The notes: generated by a model not told the origin, from the letters alone. Shown: positions 46,601-53,510, numbered from the stretch's first letter. The stretch is 64,000 nt of DNA from G963676655 sp963676655 (GCA_963676655.2 CAXXKX010000003.1:2356001-2420000); one strand, 5' to 3'. Made by a program: numbers and translations.

Positions 46601-48139
46601 GAAGAGTTCCTGGATGATCCCGCAGTTGTTGTTCCAAGCGAACTTGGTACTGTTGACATGACTGCCGGTGATACCAACTCCCTGACTATGACCAATACCA
46701 ATTCTGACGCGGTAACAATGGATGCGGAATATGTCAACTGGGCAACTATTACCGGAACAGCCATTCCTGAAATCCTCGGGGATGATGGCCTTGGTGATCC
46801 TACAGGGAAAGTTCTCCAGGCTGCCAGCAATGTCGAAAGCGTCATTACCGGTAACCTGAGCATGGTTACCCAGTACACTGGTTCCGACACGGGGACTGGT
46901 TGGAACTATCTGTCCATGGATATTGGCGGAGTAACCGGCGATATCGATATGGTCAGCAATTATGGTACTGCCGATCCCGGTACTGCCGATCCGGCTGAAT
47001 ATGTTAACTATGCTATAATTAATGACAGCACCATTGGCGGGTCCATTGATCAGTCCGCGGTTATCGGCACCAACTTCCTCTACATCGATCCGAGCACCGT
47101 TGGCGGAAATATTTCCCAGTCCACTGGCGCTGGCGACAATACTCTCGAAATCTATGATACCGCAGTAATCGGTTCAATCACTCAGACCACTGTTGAAGGC
47201 ATCAACTCCCTCACTATGGCTGATGGTTCAGTTGGCGGCGGGATTGTCATGGTCGGCGGCGGCATAAGCGGTGATAGCCCGAACGTTATCAGTCTGGACA
47301 GCGTTAATGTCTCCAACGGAATCAATACCGGAACCGGTATTTCCAACATTACCGTAACCGGTACCAGTATTGTCACTGGCGGCATCTCTACCGACGGCGG
47401 CAGCGACAGCGTATCTGTCAAGGGTACCGCGGTTGTTGATACTGTTGACACCGGCGCAGGCAATGACCGGGTTAACCTGAATGATTCTGCTGTTATCTCC
47501 GGTGACATTGATGTCGGTACTGGTTCAGACATCGTTAGTGTCACTCAGGCTGCTTTTGATGTATCTAAAGTTGTCTTCGGTGAAGAAGTCGAAATCAGAG
47601 GCGGAAGCACCAGTTTCACCGTCAGTGATGACACTCTCGGTGTTGCCGATCAGACTCTGACTATTGATGATACTGGTGTTTCAACCCTGACTCTTGGTCA
47701 GCTTGGTACTGCCGGTTCAAGCACTGATGGTGTTCTCGGTACGGTTTCAACCTCCGGTCTGGATGCGGTCATTCTGGATGCCTCCGGTCTTGGTGATGGC
47801 GACACTCTCGTCAATGCCACAGGCGCGACTGATTGGGATACCATGAATGATGGCGATACGGTTCAGATTCTGGTTGACCAGTTGACGGATGGTGACAGCA
47901 TTGTTCTGGTTGACGGTTATGAAGTCGGCGGAGCCAGCAACCTTGATGCTTGGGTTAACAATGGCGTTAACAGTATTTCACTGACCATTGATGGTGTTGG
48001 TACTGTCAGCCTTGACGCAGTAGTCTTGGGTGGCTCTAATGACGATTACTACCAGTACACCTCTGGTTCTGATCAGTGGAATCTCGAATTTGTCGATGGT
48101 GATGACAAACTCACACTCACCTACACGGTTATTCCGTAA
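37625..48139 (+). CDS. giant beta-helix/RTX-like exported protein (3504 aa)
   Basis: An unbroken 10.5-kb gene. The product is very acidic and rich in Asp, Gly, Thr, Val and Asn, with few Lys, Arg or Cys and no Sec signal peptide, as expected for type I secretion. Visible regions: residues 60-230 with VYGGG-centred repeats; about 380-650 and 1190-1445 with RTX-like turns such as GEGDDTLYI, GGGDDVLTL and GGSGNDEVTL; about 820-900 with DGTVDTSDL-type strands; about 2245-3190 with a ~70-aa unit built of V-x-G-x-I-x-Q and N-x-L rungs; about 3210-3310 a last RTX-like block; then a C-terminal domain ending DKLTLTYTVIP. AAGGAG precedes the ATG. ABC exporter and HlyD genes follow. Likely surface adhesin, sheath or matrix protein. 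Confidence 0.85.
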   Translation: MAITNKSTNPYYLVDPVTYAEFADKIVVLSSLVESAQLIASGNGVVKLVAADINTDVTGNNNITLTNMTVRQDVYGGVIVSSSANPAKPKISKKYIDTVTAELTGDTSVTIQNGVYRDVYGGGAGFNSTVTGDSVVNYYGGNAKAIYGGGSDGAITEGDTFVNIIGSPASGRISKIYGGGKDATVVGNTTVTFGSDANLINFTGTVYGGGKGKKSIVGGTRTLVFDNYSGDFNASIKDFTNIQFVGSTTVTVNKKLDKSVSGAIYEFVLTDESLQNVNAMLTLTKKHDAINNVVVTIESQEMVESGGTVYLIESSFFRTASSFNASTVLVQNSSGQQISEVAYNIIYEFDKKEGGSVAIEYLGGNLILDGTETEKVILSDADDEVNIVGGTLMAGLDTDGGDDIVNVQSGSTVNGGINTGEGDDTLYIQKDTQVNGYINMDGGNDRLVVNESASLSSDVIMGDGENTIDVNRYATITGRIILEDGSTNTIYVKGGGISGIDSGDSTTTNTFIFDGFYNNSYVCSDYCDFDFYAESGGVGSWQEVFIPDYDYYDNGYYISVFVSDDLILGDSQDTVTFNSYATVSNIIMGGGDDVLTLKDDSFVDDSIYLGDGNDLLTVDRGATFNSYSSIDVGDGNDVVILNQAFSGQIFATEGENVIVAGTDMTLDAANLNLGSTGSVLVIENGATVEIDGMSYGNFLTVQNDAVYLDQNASVISHGRQYIQNYTGTLTVVDNNLIIAASVVAPTAVAPYIYLIDEDIEVDSSEIYGNGDLTVQEGATVLESELEFDGDADIDGTVDTSDLTAASATIGATGLVVDSTVDVTGDVDVDGTVETSDLIAGGAVNINGIVQDSTVSANAINVDGTVEDSALTATWINVNVAELTGSLTATTGDVDFSVDFFNDALSVDAPRIELTTDGILVTIGTTTATDFNIAEDAILYVAAPTDADEYAVLGNVATSIDTLALGLDNMDLIMTGGIDAGATVTFNTNEVTFISTEGSLFDGSAILEGDNKFIISTDSWLDWQQLTINGTLGFILGEDALFSIDGYVDVDPMSTIVDQTVFGQNSVLALGEWIYIQDWNATFDLTATTNLFPQSGTNLEWNNVHIVENAVIWGAVSLDDDANELVVSDGVVINGNTALYDYAAILALGGNDIITVGAAVINGTINGGEGDNELTLDGTEVNTAINQGVPAIQMGSGTDDIMITDSTINGDIETGAGADTLIIDPTTIIGDIDMGSENDYTEIVDSDVTGNIFGGEGDDTLVVESSTVVGDIDLGAGDDGTVLDDEGVQLVNRISASTIEGNVNTGAGADTLVVENASTIEGDIDAADDGDTISLLGGSSVNNIDLGDGGNDLTITASTVENDVLGGADSDDVALSDGAIVRGDVVLGDGANTAAVVNSEIVGALLGGSGNDEVTLTTAVIGGGIDLGSGGDNDILSGGATVTGDVVMGTQQVLDELDIPIVPWDTTANNDVIVDGGTLDIEGSLLMAGATNDVSATNAGVLDVSVDLNMRANDNQILIDGMGEVVVGGNINMTAVNNTVNEISVVSPDLETGDTEVIDTLSSSVTATAINMTSEDENIVEAYDIALEEDESLTVNNIFNTISATGGLTQDGVDNELKFNMAGSVDGEYDTNVHLQSILNIGTVDMLLEAPVVQTGAMWNDAQFNFSLDAIGEGDIVLSGPVSIVAVGGITMESSNSNELEALVDLHAGNQAVVDLNNQTVEISIGGIDMTSNDAGFNGIELGVKETVDGAVTGEIRNADNASVTVDGSISMVGIGSTNNLDIFNDVTITGPIVMGDVIGDDVSLVNNLNVFDPGSIESNQVTLIAQTNNVVLDGSGTINDMIDIYGGSNSLDVGADVIVNDVVSFGSIYDTDMIGIEDYLIVKNTDNTVNIYGKVGGIDTTVDLGGPLGTVNDSADTIYVSGTVNEIADKAPLAIITGNGDDSLTIEGGLVDGDVKMGDFSTGGAGTNIIDIDSTATESGVIDGNVVMESDSFNQVSIDGAVVTSALDRDTEVRASISGSLSMKAEGSGVGTNDLNIGIAASILGAVTMTADGMTTNDVDVNADWLKEYVSGPNPGQFNGTSDVLSLTMECETNTVDVNTGTFIITEADGVIGLSMTQGDMSDGGTNTLTITDQSAMVMSPDALTAGAGRSNILMGNLDDTPDVDDNYTYYQVLMEGDLEDYYFLSSTIPGTTFYDTDVNTISIGGKLRTGDTLMIGIDNNIDVLGPADTSVPGAYLPGDDPLLFERALFEAEAVTQMGETNSISADTANPGDTAEAGLAAVVTGDILQYGIESATDILGTDLDVATENSVNIATNAWLDSGAITQQASESNSIEVSGFETPAPLGGYQATITQSLIDGPIAQTATDGSNLADLYTTNVNGAITQIALTTNELYVDGEVLPANFDATTLYAATLPVVSTVNGAISQDASSGDNTIELYVANVNGGIDQDTYYGNNSLISDGVVLPVITGVISGDDVLLQAAAPVESVIGGAIDQYTVAGSNYINLQLTDVSAGISQNALGDNTLLAIGQLIDTGFVAVIGDNADGSQSVLQGKEQVVADIGGNVQMDSVYGDNTANLKSASVNGTFTQNAYDGYNDLELGGIISGAVTQYAYEYNYISATGTWAYAAVGPDAGAVNEVVLDDILDPTIVLESSVASISQESVDSANSTSLTLTDVVGDITQLAPTNSNNLGITGTYVPALYAGAGYANEDELLIDRQAVYSNVGGSVTQDGGNNNASMTMVQIDGSVEQDGVGYNGLGISGLIASEGPILQPGGPGTEQFLEVQAEVFQSSVGGEVIQTSSNFSNYADLNYVTTGNVTQTASQTNTLEVTGYVIPEILGIDAGGIVDGKVLQAETTVLSEIGNVIQESQIADDGAYGVLNNASFDLTDVGDVTQSNVWEGVNQGQIINDIVFQDSLGGNVSQTTINGTNDLDILDSTVGTVDMNSTNGSNSLYIDPSIVSDIVMNAGIDNTLEALGEYTPAGTPTQPGGPGTEEFLDDPAVVVPSELGTVDMTAGDTNSLTMTNTNSDAVTMDAEYVNWATITGTAIPEILGDDGLGDPTGKVLQAASNVESVITGNLSMVTQYTGSDTGTGWNYLSMDIGGVTGDIDMVSNYGTADPGTADPAEYVNYAIINDSTIGGSIDQSAVIGTNFLYIDPSTVGGNISQSTGAGDNTLEIYDTAVIGSITQTTVEGINSLTMADGSVGGGIVMVGGGISGDSPNVISLDSVNVSNGINTGTGISNITVTGTSIVTGGISTDGGSDSVSVKGTAVVDTVDTGAGNDRVNLNDSAVISGDIDVGTGSDIVSVTQAAFDVSKVVFGEEVEIRGGSTSFTVSDDTLGVADQTLTIDDTGVSTLTLGQLGTAGSSTDGVLGTVSTSGLDAVILDASGLGDGDTLVNATGATDWDTMNDGDTVQILVDQLTDGDSIVLVDGYEVGGASNLDAWVNNGVNSISLTIDGVGTVSLDAVVLGGSNDDYYQYTSGSDQWNLEFVDGDDKLTLTYTVIP

Positions 48140-48160
48140 GCCTGATACTACAAACTTCCC

Positions 48161-48229
48161 TGCCGCTTCCGGGCGGCAAGGAATTAATTAACAAAAAAAT
48201 CGCGGATTTCGGTCCGCGATTTTTTTTTG
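48161..48229 (+). terminator. terminator after the giant gene
   Basis: A small hairpin TGCCGC/GCGGCA (48161-48178) is followed by a strong one, ATCGCGGA (48199-48206), six-base loop, TCCGCGAT (48213-48220), and eight T residues. Upstream A7 makes it near-symmetric. It separates the giant gene from the exporter genes, so these need their own promoter or read-through. Confidence 0.9.
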
Positions 48230-48512
48230 TTCCAGCCGGGCTAATCATTGAATGCACTTAAATGACGAGACCGCCAAAACATGATTACTCAAAAAACGGG
48301 CAACTTGAGAGATTTGCGACAGTTGGGCTTCGAGGCAAAATTCAAGCGTCCCATTAGTCCCAATAGTCCCGGACAATGAAAAACTTCGACTTATGTCGAT
48401 CCCGTCTTAAACGAATACGTTGGCTATTAGGGCGTTTGCGGGTTGGAAATATATATAAGCAGTGTTATATTATGAAAATTTTGATTACGTTACAGGTAAA
48501 TAAGGAAATAAT
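48230..48512. other. spacer between giant gene and exporter genes
   Basis: Together with the terminator, 373 bp separate the two genes. Contents are a short tandem repeat of GTCCCATTA/GTCCCAATA/GTCCC at 48348-48370, an AT-rich stretch (ATATATAAGCAGTGTTATATTATG, split here for description only around 48450-48475) that may hold a promoter, and AAGGA before the exporter ATG. No gene is seen. Confidence 0.4.
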
Positions 48513-51074
48513 ATGGCAGAAACAATCAATAGAAGTGGCTTGCTGTGTCTCCAGGTGTTGTTTGCTCAGGTTAGGAATAATGTTAACTTCAACGCTCTGC
48601 TAACTGACGAGTTGGTGGAGAAGTATTCCGAAAACCCGTTGAACACACTGCTTGAGATGGCCTCGGCCCAGGAGTTACGTCCGGAGGCGCATGATGATTT
48701 ATGCGAAATAGCCAAATCCTATTCCGGACCGGCATTGCTGGGTTTAAAGGAAGACAAGTGGGTTTTGATTCAGAATATTCAGCAACTGAATGGTGACGGC
48801 GGAGTCGTGATAATTGATCCGCTATATAAAGAGCCGACCAAATTGATTACGGTCCCGATCAAACAATTGCTCGAGCGGTCGAACAATGAATCAATAATTT
48901 TCCGTAATCTGCAGGACATAGACATAGAACAGCAGAGCGCGTTGTTTTGTTTCTGTTCAATTGCCAAGCATCATCATGTTAAGATCAATATCCGAAGGAT
49001 TGTTCACGAGCATGCGATAGATGATGACGAAGTCAATGAGAATTTACTTTATGAAATTGCTGATGATTATGGTTTTAAGAGCCGCAAGCGGAAGCTTAAC
49101 TGGGAAAAATCCCTCAACCTGCATAAGGCTTATCCGGTTATCTGTATAAAGAAGAATGGCAAGTTTGCGGTTCTTTGCGGAGCAAGGGAGCATGAAGGGC
49201 AGCAGCAGATTGTTATTCTTGATCCGGAAGTAAAAGAAAACAACCAGCCTACTTTCCAGTTTTACGGCAGGGAGGAGTTTGAAGAAAATTATACATATGA
49301 TGTAATCTTCCTGAAAAAAGTATATAAATTGTCGGATGAAGATCGTCCGTTCGGTTTGAGCTGGTTTATTCCGGAATTTATCAAACTTAAGGGGATTTTC
49401 GGGCAAATAGCGTTAACGGTTGTGATGATTACTTTGTTGTCATTGGTTGTTCCGCTGTTTTTTCAGATTGTTGTTGACAAGGTTTTGGTGAACCGCACCT
49501 ATAATACCCTGAATGTTTTGGGGATAGGGATTCTGGTGGCGATTGTTTTCAATGGCTTCCTGAGCTTTGTGCGAAACTATTTTCTGCTCCACGCAACTAA
49601 TAAAATAGACATTTCAACCGCGGCTAAAACTTTCAGTCATCTGATGCGGCTGCCGATTGATTTCTTTGAAAGAGTGCCTTCCGGGGTAATTCTCAAACAT
49701 ATGCAGCAGACAGAAAAGATTCGCGGATTCCTTTCCGGAAACCTGTTCTTTACGATTCTCGACTTGTTTGCATTGTGTATTTTTATTCCTTTCCTGTTTC
49801 TATACAGTCCTCAGTTAACTTTTGTAACTTTGGGCTATTCAGCCTTGATGGCACTGGTTCTGGCCTGTTTGATCAAGCCTTTCCAGCGTCGCTTGAACGA
49901 GTTGTACCAGGCTGAAGGTAAGCGTCAGAGTATGCTGGTTGAATCAATTCATGGTGTAAGAACCGTGAAATCTCTGGCTTTGGAGCCGGTCGAGGAAAAA
50001 CAGTGGAATGATTCAACTGCTTATGCCATTAAGTCGTATTTCAGGGTCGGCAAGATTTCGATGACTGCGAAAAGTATAAGTCAGGTTCTGCAGATGATGA
50101 TGACTATTTCGATTATCTGGCTTGGAGCTCATCTGGTATTTAACCAAACTATTACGATCGGTGCGCTGATTGCATTCCAGATGCTTTCCGGCCGGGTTAC
50201 CGGGCCTTTGGTAAAATTGATCGGCTTGATTCATGAATATCAGCAGATCGCGTTGTCAGTCAAGATGCTTGGCGTGGTTATGAATACGCCTCAGGACCCG
50301 ATTGGCGGCGGCGTCAGAAATCCGCTGCGTGGGCGGATTACTTATGAAAACGTAACTTTCCGCTATCGTCCGGATTTGCCGAACGTCATTAAAGATTTTT
50401 CAATTGATATTCCTCAGGGCAGTACGATGGGCATTGTCGGACGTTCCGGTTCAGGGAAAAGTACGCTGACAAAATTGCTGCAGGGACTTTATCCTATCGG
50501 TTCTGGCTTGATCAAGATTGACGGGATTGATATTCGTGAAATCGATAAATCTCATTTGCGAAGCAGTATTGGGATTGTATTGCAGGAAAATTATTTTTTC
50601 AGCGGCCCGATTCGGGACAATATCAGTTTAACCAAGCGTAATGCGAGTATCGAAGAAATTATTTATGCGGCAAAACTTGCCGGTGCGGACGAATTTATCC
50701 AGAAACTTTCGCGTGGATACGATACGGTACTGGAAGAAAATGCTTCAAACTTGTCCGGCGGTCAGAAACAGCGTTTAGCGATTGCGCGGGCGCTGTTGTC
50801 CAATCCGTCTGTCCTCATTTTTGATGAAGCCACCAGCGCACTGGACCCGGAAAGTGAGTTCATGATCCAGAAAAACCTCAAGGCTATCAGCCGGGGGCGG
50901 ACGGTGCTGATAATTTCTCACCGTCTGAGTATAGTCAGGCATGCGGATAATATTTTGACTATTGATGAAGGAGAGAAATCCGATATAGGAACACATGATG
51001 AACTGGTTGCTCGCCCCGGCATTTACCGGGAATTCTGGCAGCAGCAAATGGAAGGAGGAATCCCGAATGTCTAA
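48513..51074 (+). CDS. type I secretion ABC exporter with two tandem C39-like domains
   Basis: Inner-membrane ATPase of a HlyB/LapB-type secretion system. At 853 aa it is about 145 residues longer than HlyB. The extra length is a second C39-peptidase-like domain: residues about 8-125 (LLCLQVLFAQVRNNVNF, SGPALLGLKEDKWVLIQN, VVIIDPLYKEP) and about 133-270 (ALFCFCSIAKHHHVKIN, AYPVICIKKNGKFAVL, IVILDPEVKEN) share the same layout. Neither has the Cys-His catalytic pair in context, so both look like non-cleaving substrate docking domains. Membrane helices follow (about 295-560), then the NBD: Walker A VGRSGSGKST (about 640), signature LSGGQKQRLAIARA, Walker B VLIFDEATSALD. It overlaps the HlyD gene by eight bases. 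Confidence 0.88.
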   Translation: MAETINRSGLLCLQVLFAQVRNNVNFNALLTDELVEKYSENPLNTLLEMASAQELRPEAHDDLCEIAKSYSGPALLGLKEDKWVLIQNIQQLNGDGGVVIIDPLYKEPTKLITVPIKQLLERSNNESIIFRNLQDIDIEQQSALFCFCSIAKHHHVKINIRRIVHEHAIDDDEVNENLLYEIADDYGFKSRKRKLNWEKSLNLHKAYPVICIKKNGKFAVLCGAREHEGQQQIVILDPEVKENNQPTFQFYGREEFEENYTYDVIFLKKVYKLSDEDRPFGLSWFIPEFIKLKGIFGQIALTVVMITLLSLVVPLFFQIVVDKVLVNRTYNTLNVLGIGILVAIVFNGFLSFVRNYFLLHATNKIDISTAAKTFSHLMRLPIDFFERVPSGVILKHMQQTEKIRGFLSGNLFFTILDLFALCIFIPFLFLYSPQLTFVTLGYSALMALVLACLIKPFQRRLNELYQAEGKRQSMLVESIHGVRTVKSLALEPVEEKQWNDSTAYAIKSYFRVGKISMTAKSISQVLQMMMTISIIWLGAHLVFNQTITIGALIAFQMLSGRVTGPLVKLIGLIHEYQQIALSVKMLGVVMNTPQDPIGGGVRNPLRGRITYENVTFRYRPDLPNVIKDFSIDIPQGSTMGIVGRSGSGKSTLTKLLQGLYPIGSGLIKIDGIDIREIDKSHLRSSIGIVLQENYFFSGPIRDNISLTKRNASIEEIIYAAKLAGADEFIQKLSRGYDTVLEENASNLSGGQKQRLAIARALLSNPSVLIFDEATSALDPESEFMIQKNLKAISRGRTVLIISHRLSIVRHADNILTIDEGEKSDIGTHDELVARPGIYREFWQQQMEGGIPNV

Positions 51075-52392
51075 GATTCCAGACGAAGCAGTAGAATTTC
51101 AGCCGGACGCGCTGGAAATAAAAAATACCAGACTCCCGATCTGGGTTCGTTTCAGTGTTTTTTCCGCTTTTATTTTTATGACGTTTGCGATAGTCTGGGC
51201 ATCCCTGAGCAAGGTCGACGTCATTGTTCAAGCGCGAGGTAAAATGGTTTCGAGTACGCATAACATCGTTATGAAACCGCTGCAGCGGGCGATTATCAAT
51301 AAGATTAATGTCAAAGTTGGAGACACGGTTAAAAAAGGTCAGGTTCTGATTACTTTCGATCCGTCGATAACCGGGGCCGATTCCGAACGACTTGAAAATG
51401 ATTTGATGACTCTGCAAGCCCAGTTTAACCGACTTCAAGCTGAATTCCATAAGAAGCCGTATAGCCCGAAGATTGTCAATAATGCGCAAAAGTGGCAGTT
51501 GGCAATTTACAAACAGCGTCAGGACTTGTACGAAGCTAAGATCAAGTATTATAATCAGACTCTCAAACGTTATGATGCTTCAAAAAAAGGGCTCGAAGAT
51601 ACTCAGAAAAAACAAAAAGAGCGCCTGGTCGAGCTGAAAAAGATTGAAGATATGTTCGAGCGCCTGTTTGAAAAGAAAGCCGCATCTTTGAAAGAACTGA
51701 TTCAGTTGAGAATTTCCAGGATGGAAATGGAGTCAACAGTGGATCAGCTGACCAACTCCCTGATTGAATTGTCGCATCAGCGGGAAAGCGTTCTTTCTTC
51801 ACGGGATTCGTTTATCAAAGAGTGGCAGAATAATCTTTCTGAAGAGATGGTAAAAGTGGAACGGGAACTTGTCTCGACTCAGAAAATGTTAAAAAAGAAT
51901 GAAAGTCTGGTTTCTTCAGTACACATGCGTGCACCGTGTGATGCGGTGGTTCATGAAATTGCGGCTTTTTCAGAAGGTTCTGCGGTACGGGAAGCGGAGC
52001 CGCTGATAACTTTGATTCCCTTGAATGAACGCATTATGATGGAAGCGGAAATTCGTCCTCAGGATATCGGTAAGGTGCAAGTTGCGTCTGAGGTCCGGGT
52101 GAAACTTAATGCTTACCCGTTTCAAAAGCACGGAACGCTTGACGGCAAGATTACCAATATTTCCAGGGACACTCTTCGGCAGAGCGGAGCGGAGGCTCAG
52201 GCCGCCGGTTCGAGTTTTTATTACCGGGCCAAAATTGCCGTTACCGGGCATCTGCGAGGCGTGCCGAAAGATAACTTCCTTATTCCCGGGATGGAAGCCC
52301 AGGTTGAGATAAAAGCCGGACGCCGCCGGATCATCACATATCTGATCTATCCGCTGATCAAAGCGTTTGACGAGACAGCCCGCGAACCTTAA
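51067..52392 (+). CDS. HlyD-family membrane fusion protein
   Basis: Periplasmic adaptor that links the ABC exporter to an outer-membrane channel. I choose the ATG at 51067 (441 aa), which follows GGAGGA and overlaps the exporter gene by eight bases; the ATG at 50995 lies deep inside it. There is one membrane span (about residues 28-48). A lipoyl/barrel-sandwich half (IVMKPLQRAIINKINVKVGDTVKKGQVL) comes next, then a long coiled coil with ALIKSEL-like periodicity (about 110-285), and the second half with VHMRAPCDAVVHEI and AEIRPQDIGKVQVASEVRVKL. No TolC gene lies in the window, so the outer-membrane partner must be encoded elsewhere. Confidence 0.88.
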   Translation: MSKIPDEAVEFQPDALEIKNTRLPIWVRFSVFSAFIFMTFAIVWASLSKVDVIVQARGKMVSSTHNIVMKPLQRAIINKINVKVGDTVKKGQVLITFDPSITGADSERLENDLMTLQAQFNRLQAEFHKKPYSPKIVNNAQKWQLAIYKQRQDLYEAKIKYYNQTLKRYDASKKGLEDTQKKQKERLVELKKIEDMFERLFEKKAASLKELIQLRISRMEMESTVDQLTNSLIELSHQRESVLSSRDSFIKEWQNNLSEEMVKVERELVSTQKMLKKNESLVSSVHMRAPCDAVVHEIAAFSEGSAVREAEPLITLIPLNERIMMEAEIRPQDIGKVQVASEVRVKLNAYPFQKHGTLDGKITNISRDTLRQSGAEAQAAGSSFYYRAKIAVTGHLRGVPKDNFLIPGMEAQVEIKAGRRRIITYLIYPLIKAFDETAREP

Positions 52393-52417
52393 TTTACCTA
52401 AAAACGGAACTTGCATT

Positions 52418-53113
52418 ATGCCAAACTGGATACCACCTAATCAAAAACTGAGTGAACACGATATTTCCATGCAGGGAGAACCCTGGCGCATATTCCGGAT
52501 AATGGCGGAATTTGTCGAATCTTTTGAAACTATGTCGGAGCAGGATAACCTGATCACCGTGTTCGGTTCTGCCAGGACAGCGCCGTCAGAGCGGATGTAT
52601 CAGGAGGCCGTTACAGTTGGGCGTCGTCTGGTGGAGCATGGTTACGGAGTTGTAACTGGCGGCGGGCCCGGAATAATGGAAGCGGCCAATAAAGGTGCCA
52701 GTGAAGCCGGAGGAACTTCAATCGGGTTGAATATTGAATTGCCGATGGAACAGACTCCGAATCCTTACCAGACGATCAGCCTGGATTTCCGCTATTTCTT
52801 TGTCCGTAAGGTTTGTTTTCTGAAATACACCTATGGTGTAATCGTTTTTCCAGGCGGTTTTGGTACGATGGATGAGTTTTTTGAGTCGATAACGTTGGTT
52901 CAAACCAATAAGATCAACCGTATTCCGACTATTCTTGTCGGCCGGGATTTCTGGACGCCGATGGAGGCGGTTATCAATGATGTTTTGTTGAAAACAAAAA
53001 TGATTTCACCGGAAGATACAAGGTTGTTTGAGATTGTTGACACCGGCGACGAAGCCATTGATTATCTGCTTCAATGCCATCGTTTCGGGCTTAGCTCAAC
53101 CGTTATCAAGTAA
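52418..53113 (+). CDS. LOG-family nucleoside monophosphate phosphoribohydrolase
   Basis: Rossmann-like enzyme of the LOG/YvdD family, which releases the base from nucleoside 5'-monophosphates (cytokinin riboside phosphates in plants). The motifs GGGPGIMEAANKGA and PGGFGTMDEFFE are both intact, as is FRYFFVRKVCFLKYT. I use the ATG at 52418 (231 aa) rather than the one inside hlyD. The N-terminal ~40 residues (MPNWIPPNQKLSEHDISMQGEPWRIF, quoted in parts: MPNWIPPNQKL and GEPWRIFRIM) match the longer bacterial subfamily. The ribosome binding site is weak. It starts 25 bp after hlyD but is unlikely to be part of secretion. Confidence 0.85.
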   Translation: MPNWIPPNQKLSEHDISMQGEPWRIFRIMAEFVESFETMSEQDNLITVFGSARTAPSERMYQEAVTVGRRLVEHGYGVVTGGGPGIMEAANKGASEAGGTSIGLNIELPMEQTPNPYQTISLDFRYFFVRKVCFLKYTYGVIVFPGGFGTMDEFFESITLVQTNKINRIPTILVGRDFWTPMEAVINDVLLKTKMISPEDTRLFEIVDTGDEAIDYLLQCHRFGLSSTVIK

Positions 53114-53250
53114 AAATAAATTCATTTGTTAAGCGTGTTTCGCAGTGATTTTGCTGGAACCTGTTTACTCATGGGCATCTTGAGTTGCATCCGGCCTTGG
53201 CTTATTTTTATATTATTGACCGATAACCCGTTGTTGTCGCGGAATGAGCT

Positions 53251-53376
53251 TTAGCCTGAATTATTCACAAATTTATGGCGACCTGTTACAATCTGCTCAA
53301 AGTAAAGCATTTTCGTATGTCCTCGACGTAGCACTGCTACGCCTGCGGGATAATCAAAAACTTCCTTTTTGAGCAT
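53251..53376 (-). CDS. short frame inside the palindromic element
   Basis: A 41-aa frame, MLKKEVFDYPAGVAVL to KFVNNSG, with a good reverse-strand Shine-Dalgarno (GAGAGGTG) six bases before the ATG. Its stop lies in the outer inverted repeat. The family is not recognised. It may be a genuine small protein carried by the element, or a by-product of a repeat sequence. Genome-wide recurrence would decide. Confidence 0.3.
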   Translation of the reverse strand: MLKKEVFDYPAGVAVLRRGHTKMLYFEQIVTGRHKFVNNSG

Positions 53377-53421
53377 ATTTTCACCTCTCATCCATTTTTT
53401 ATGAATAGTTCAGGTTAGGCT
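53253..53421. mobile_element. concentric palindromic (MITE-like) element
   Basis: Three inverted-repeat pairs share one centre at 53334: outer CCTGAATTATTCA / TGAATAGTTCAGG (53255-53267 and 53402-53414, 12 of 13), middle GCTCAAA / TTTGAGC (53295-53301 and 53368-53374, exact), inner CGTAGCA-C-TGCTACG (53327-53341, exact). AGCC/AGGCT further extends the ends. The strand could fold into one long hairpin. No target-site duplication was identified. Confidence 0.5.
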
Positions 53422-53482
53422 TTTAGTCTTCGGATTGTGTTGTCTTTCCCTCAAAAAACCTGTGAAAATAATTTTTGCAGGC

Positions 53483-53510
53483 TTGAACTTTTTTGAAATT
53501 AAGGTATATT
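53483..53510 (+). promoter_or_regulatory. promoter of the rpsP operon
   Basis: TTGAAC (53483-53488), 16-nt spacer, TATATT (53505-53510). The expected start near 53517 coincides with the beginning of the structured leader. Confidence 0.55.

Noticed and set aside
44360..47200. CRISPR-like repeat structure
   Set aside because: The periodicity is in amino acids with poorly conserved DNA and no constant repeat/unique spacer pattern.
37625..48139. Many antisense and out-of-frame ORFs in the giant gene
   Set aside because: They arise from repetitive GAT/GGT/ACT codons; the long single forward frame accounts for the region.
48348..48370. Short tandem GTCCCATTA/GTCCCAATA repeat as a regulatory array
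   Set aside because: Only two and a half units; too short to interpret.
53253..53421. Integron attC site
   Set aside because: The right end has GTTAGGC, which fits GTTRRRY, but the left end reads GCCTGAA and lacks the RYYYAAC core. No integrase or cassette array is present.
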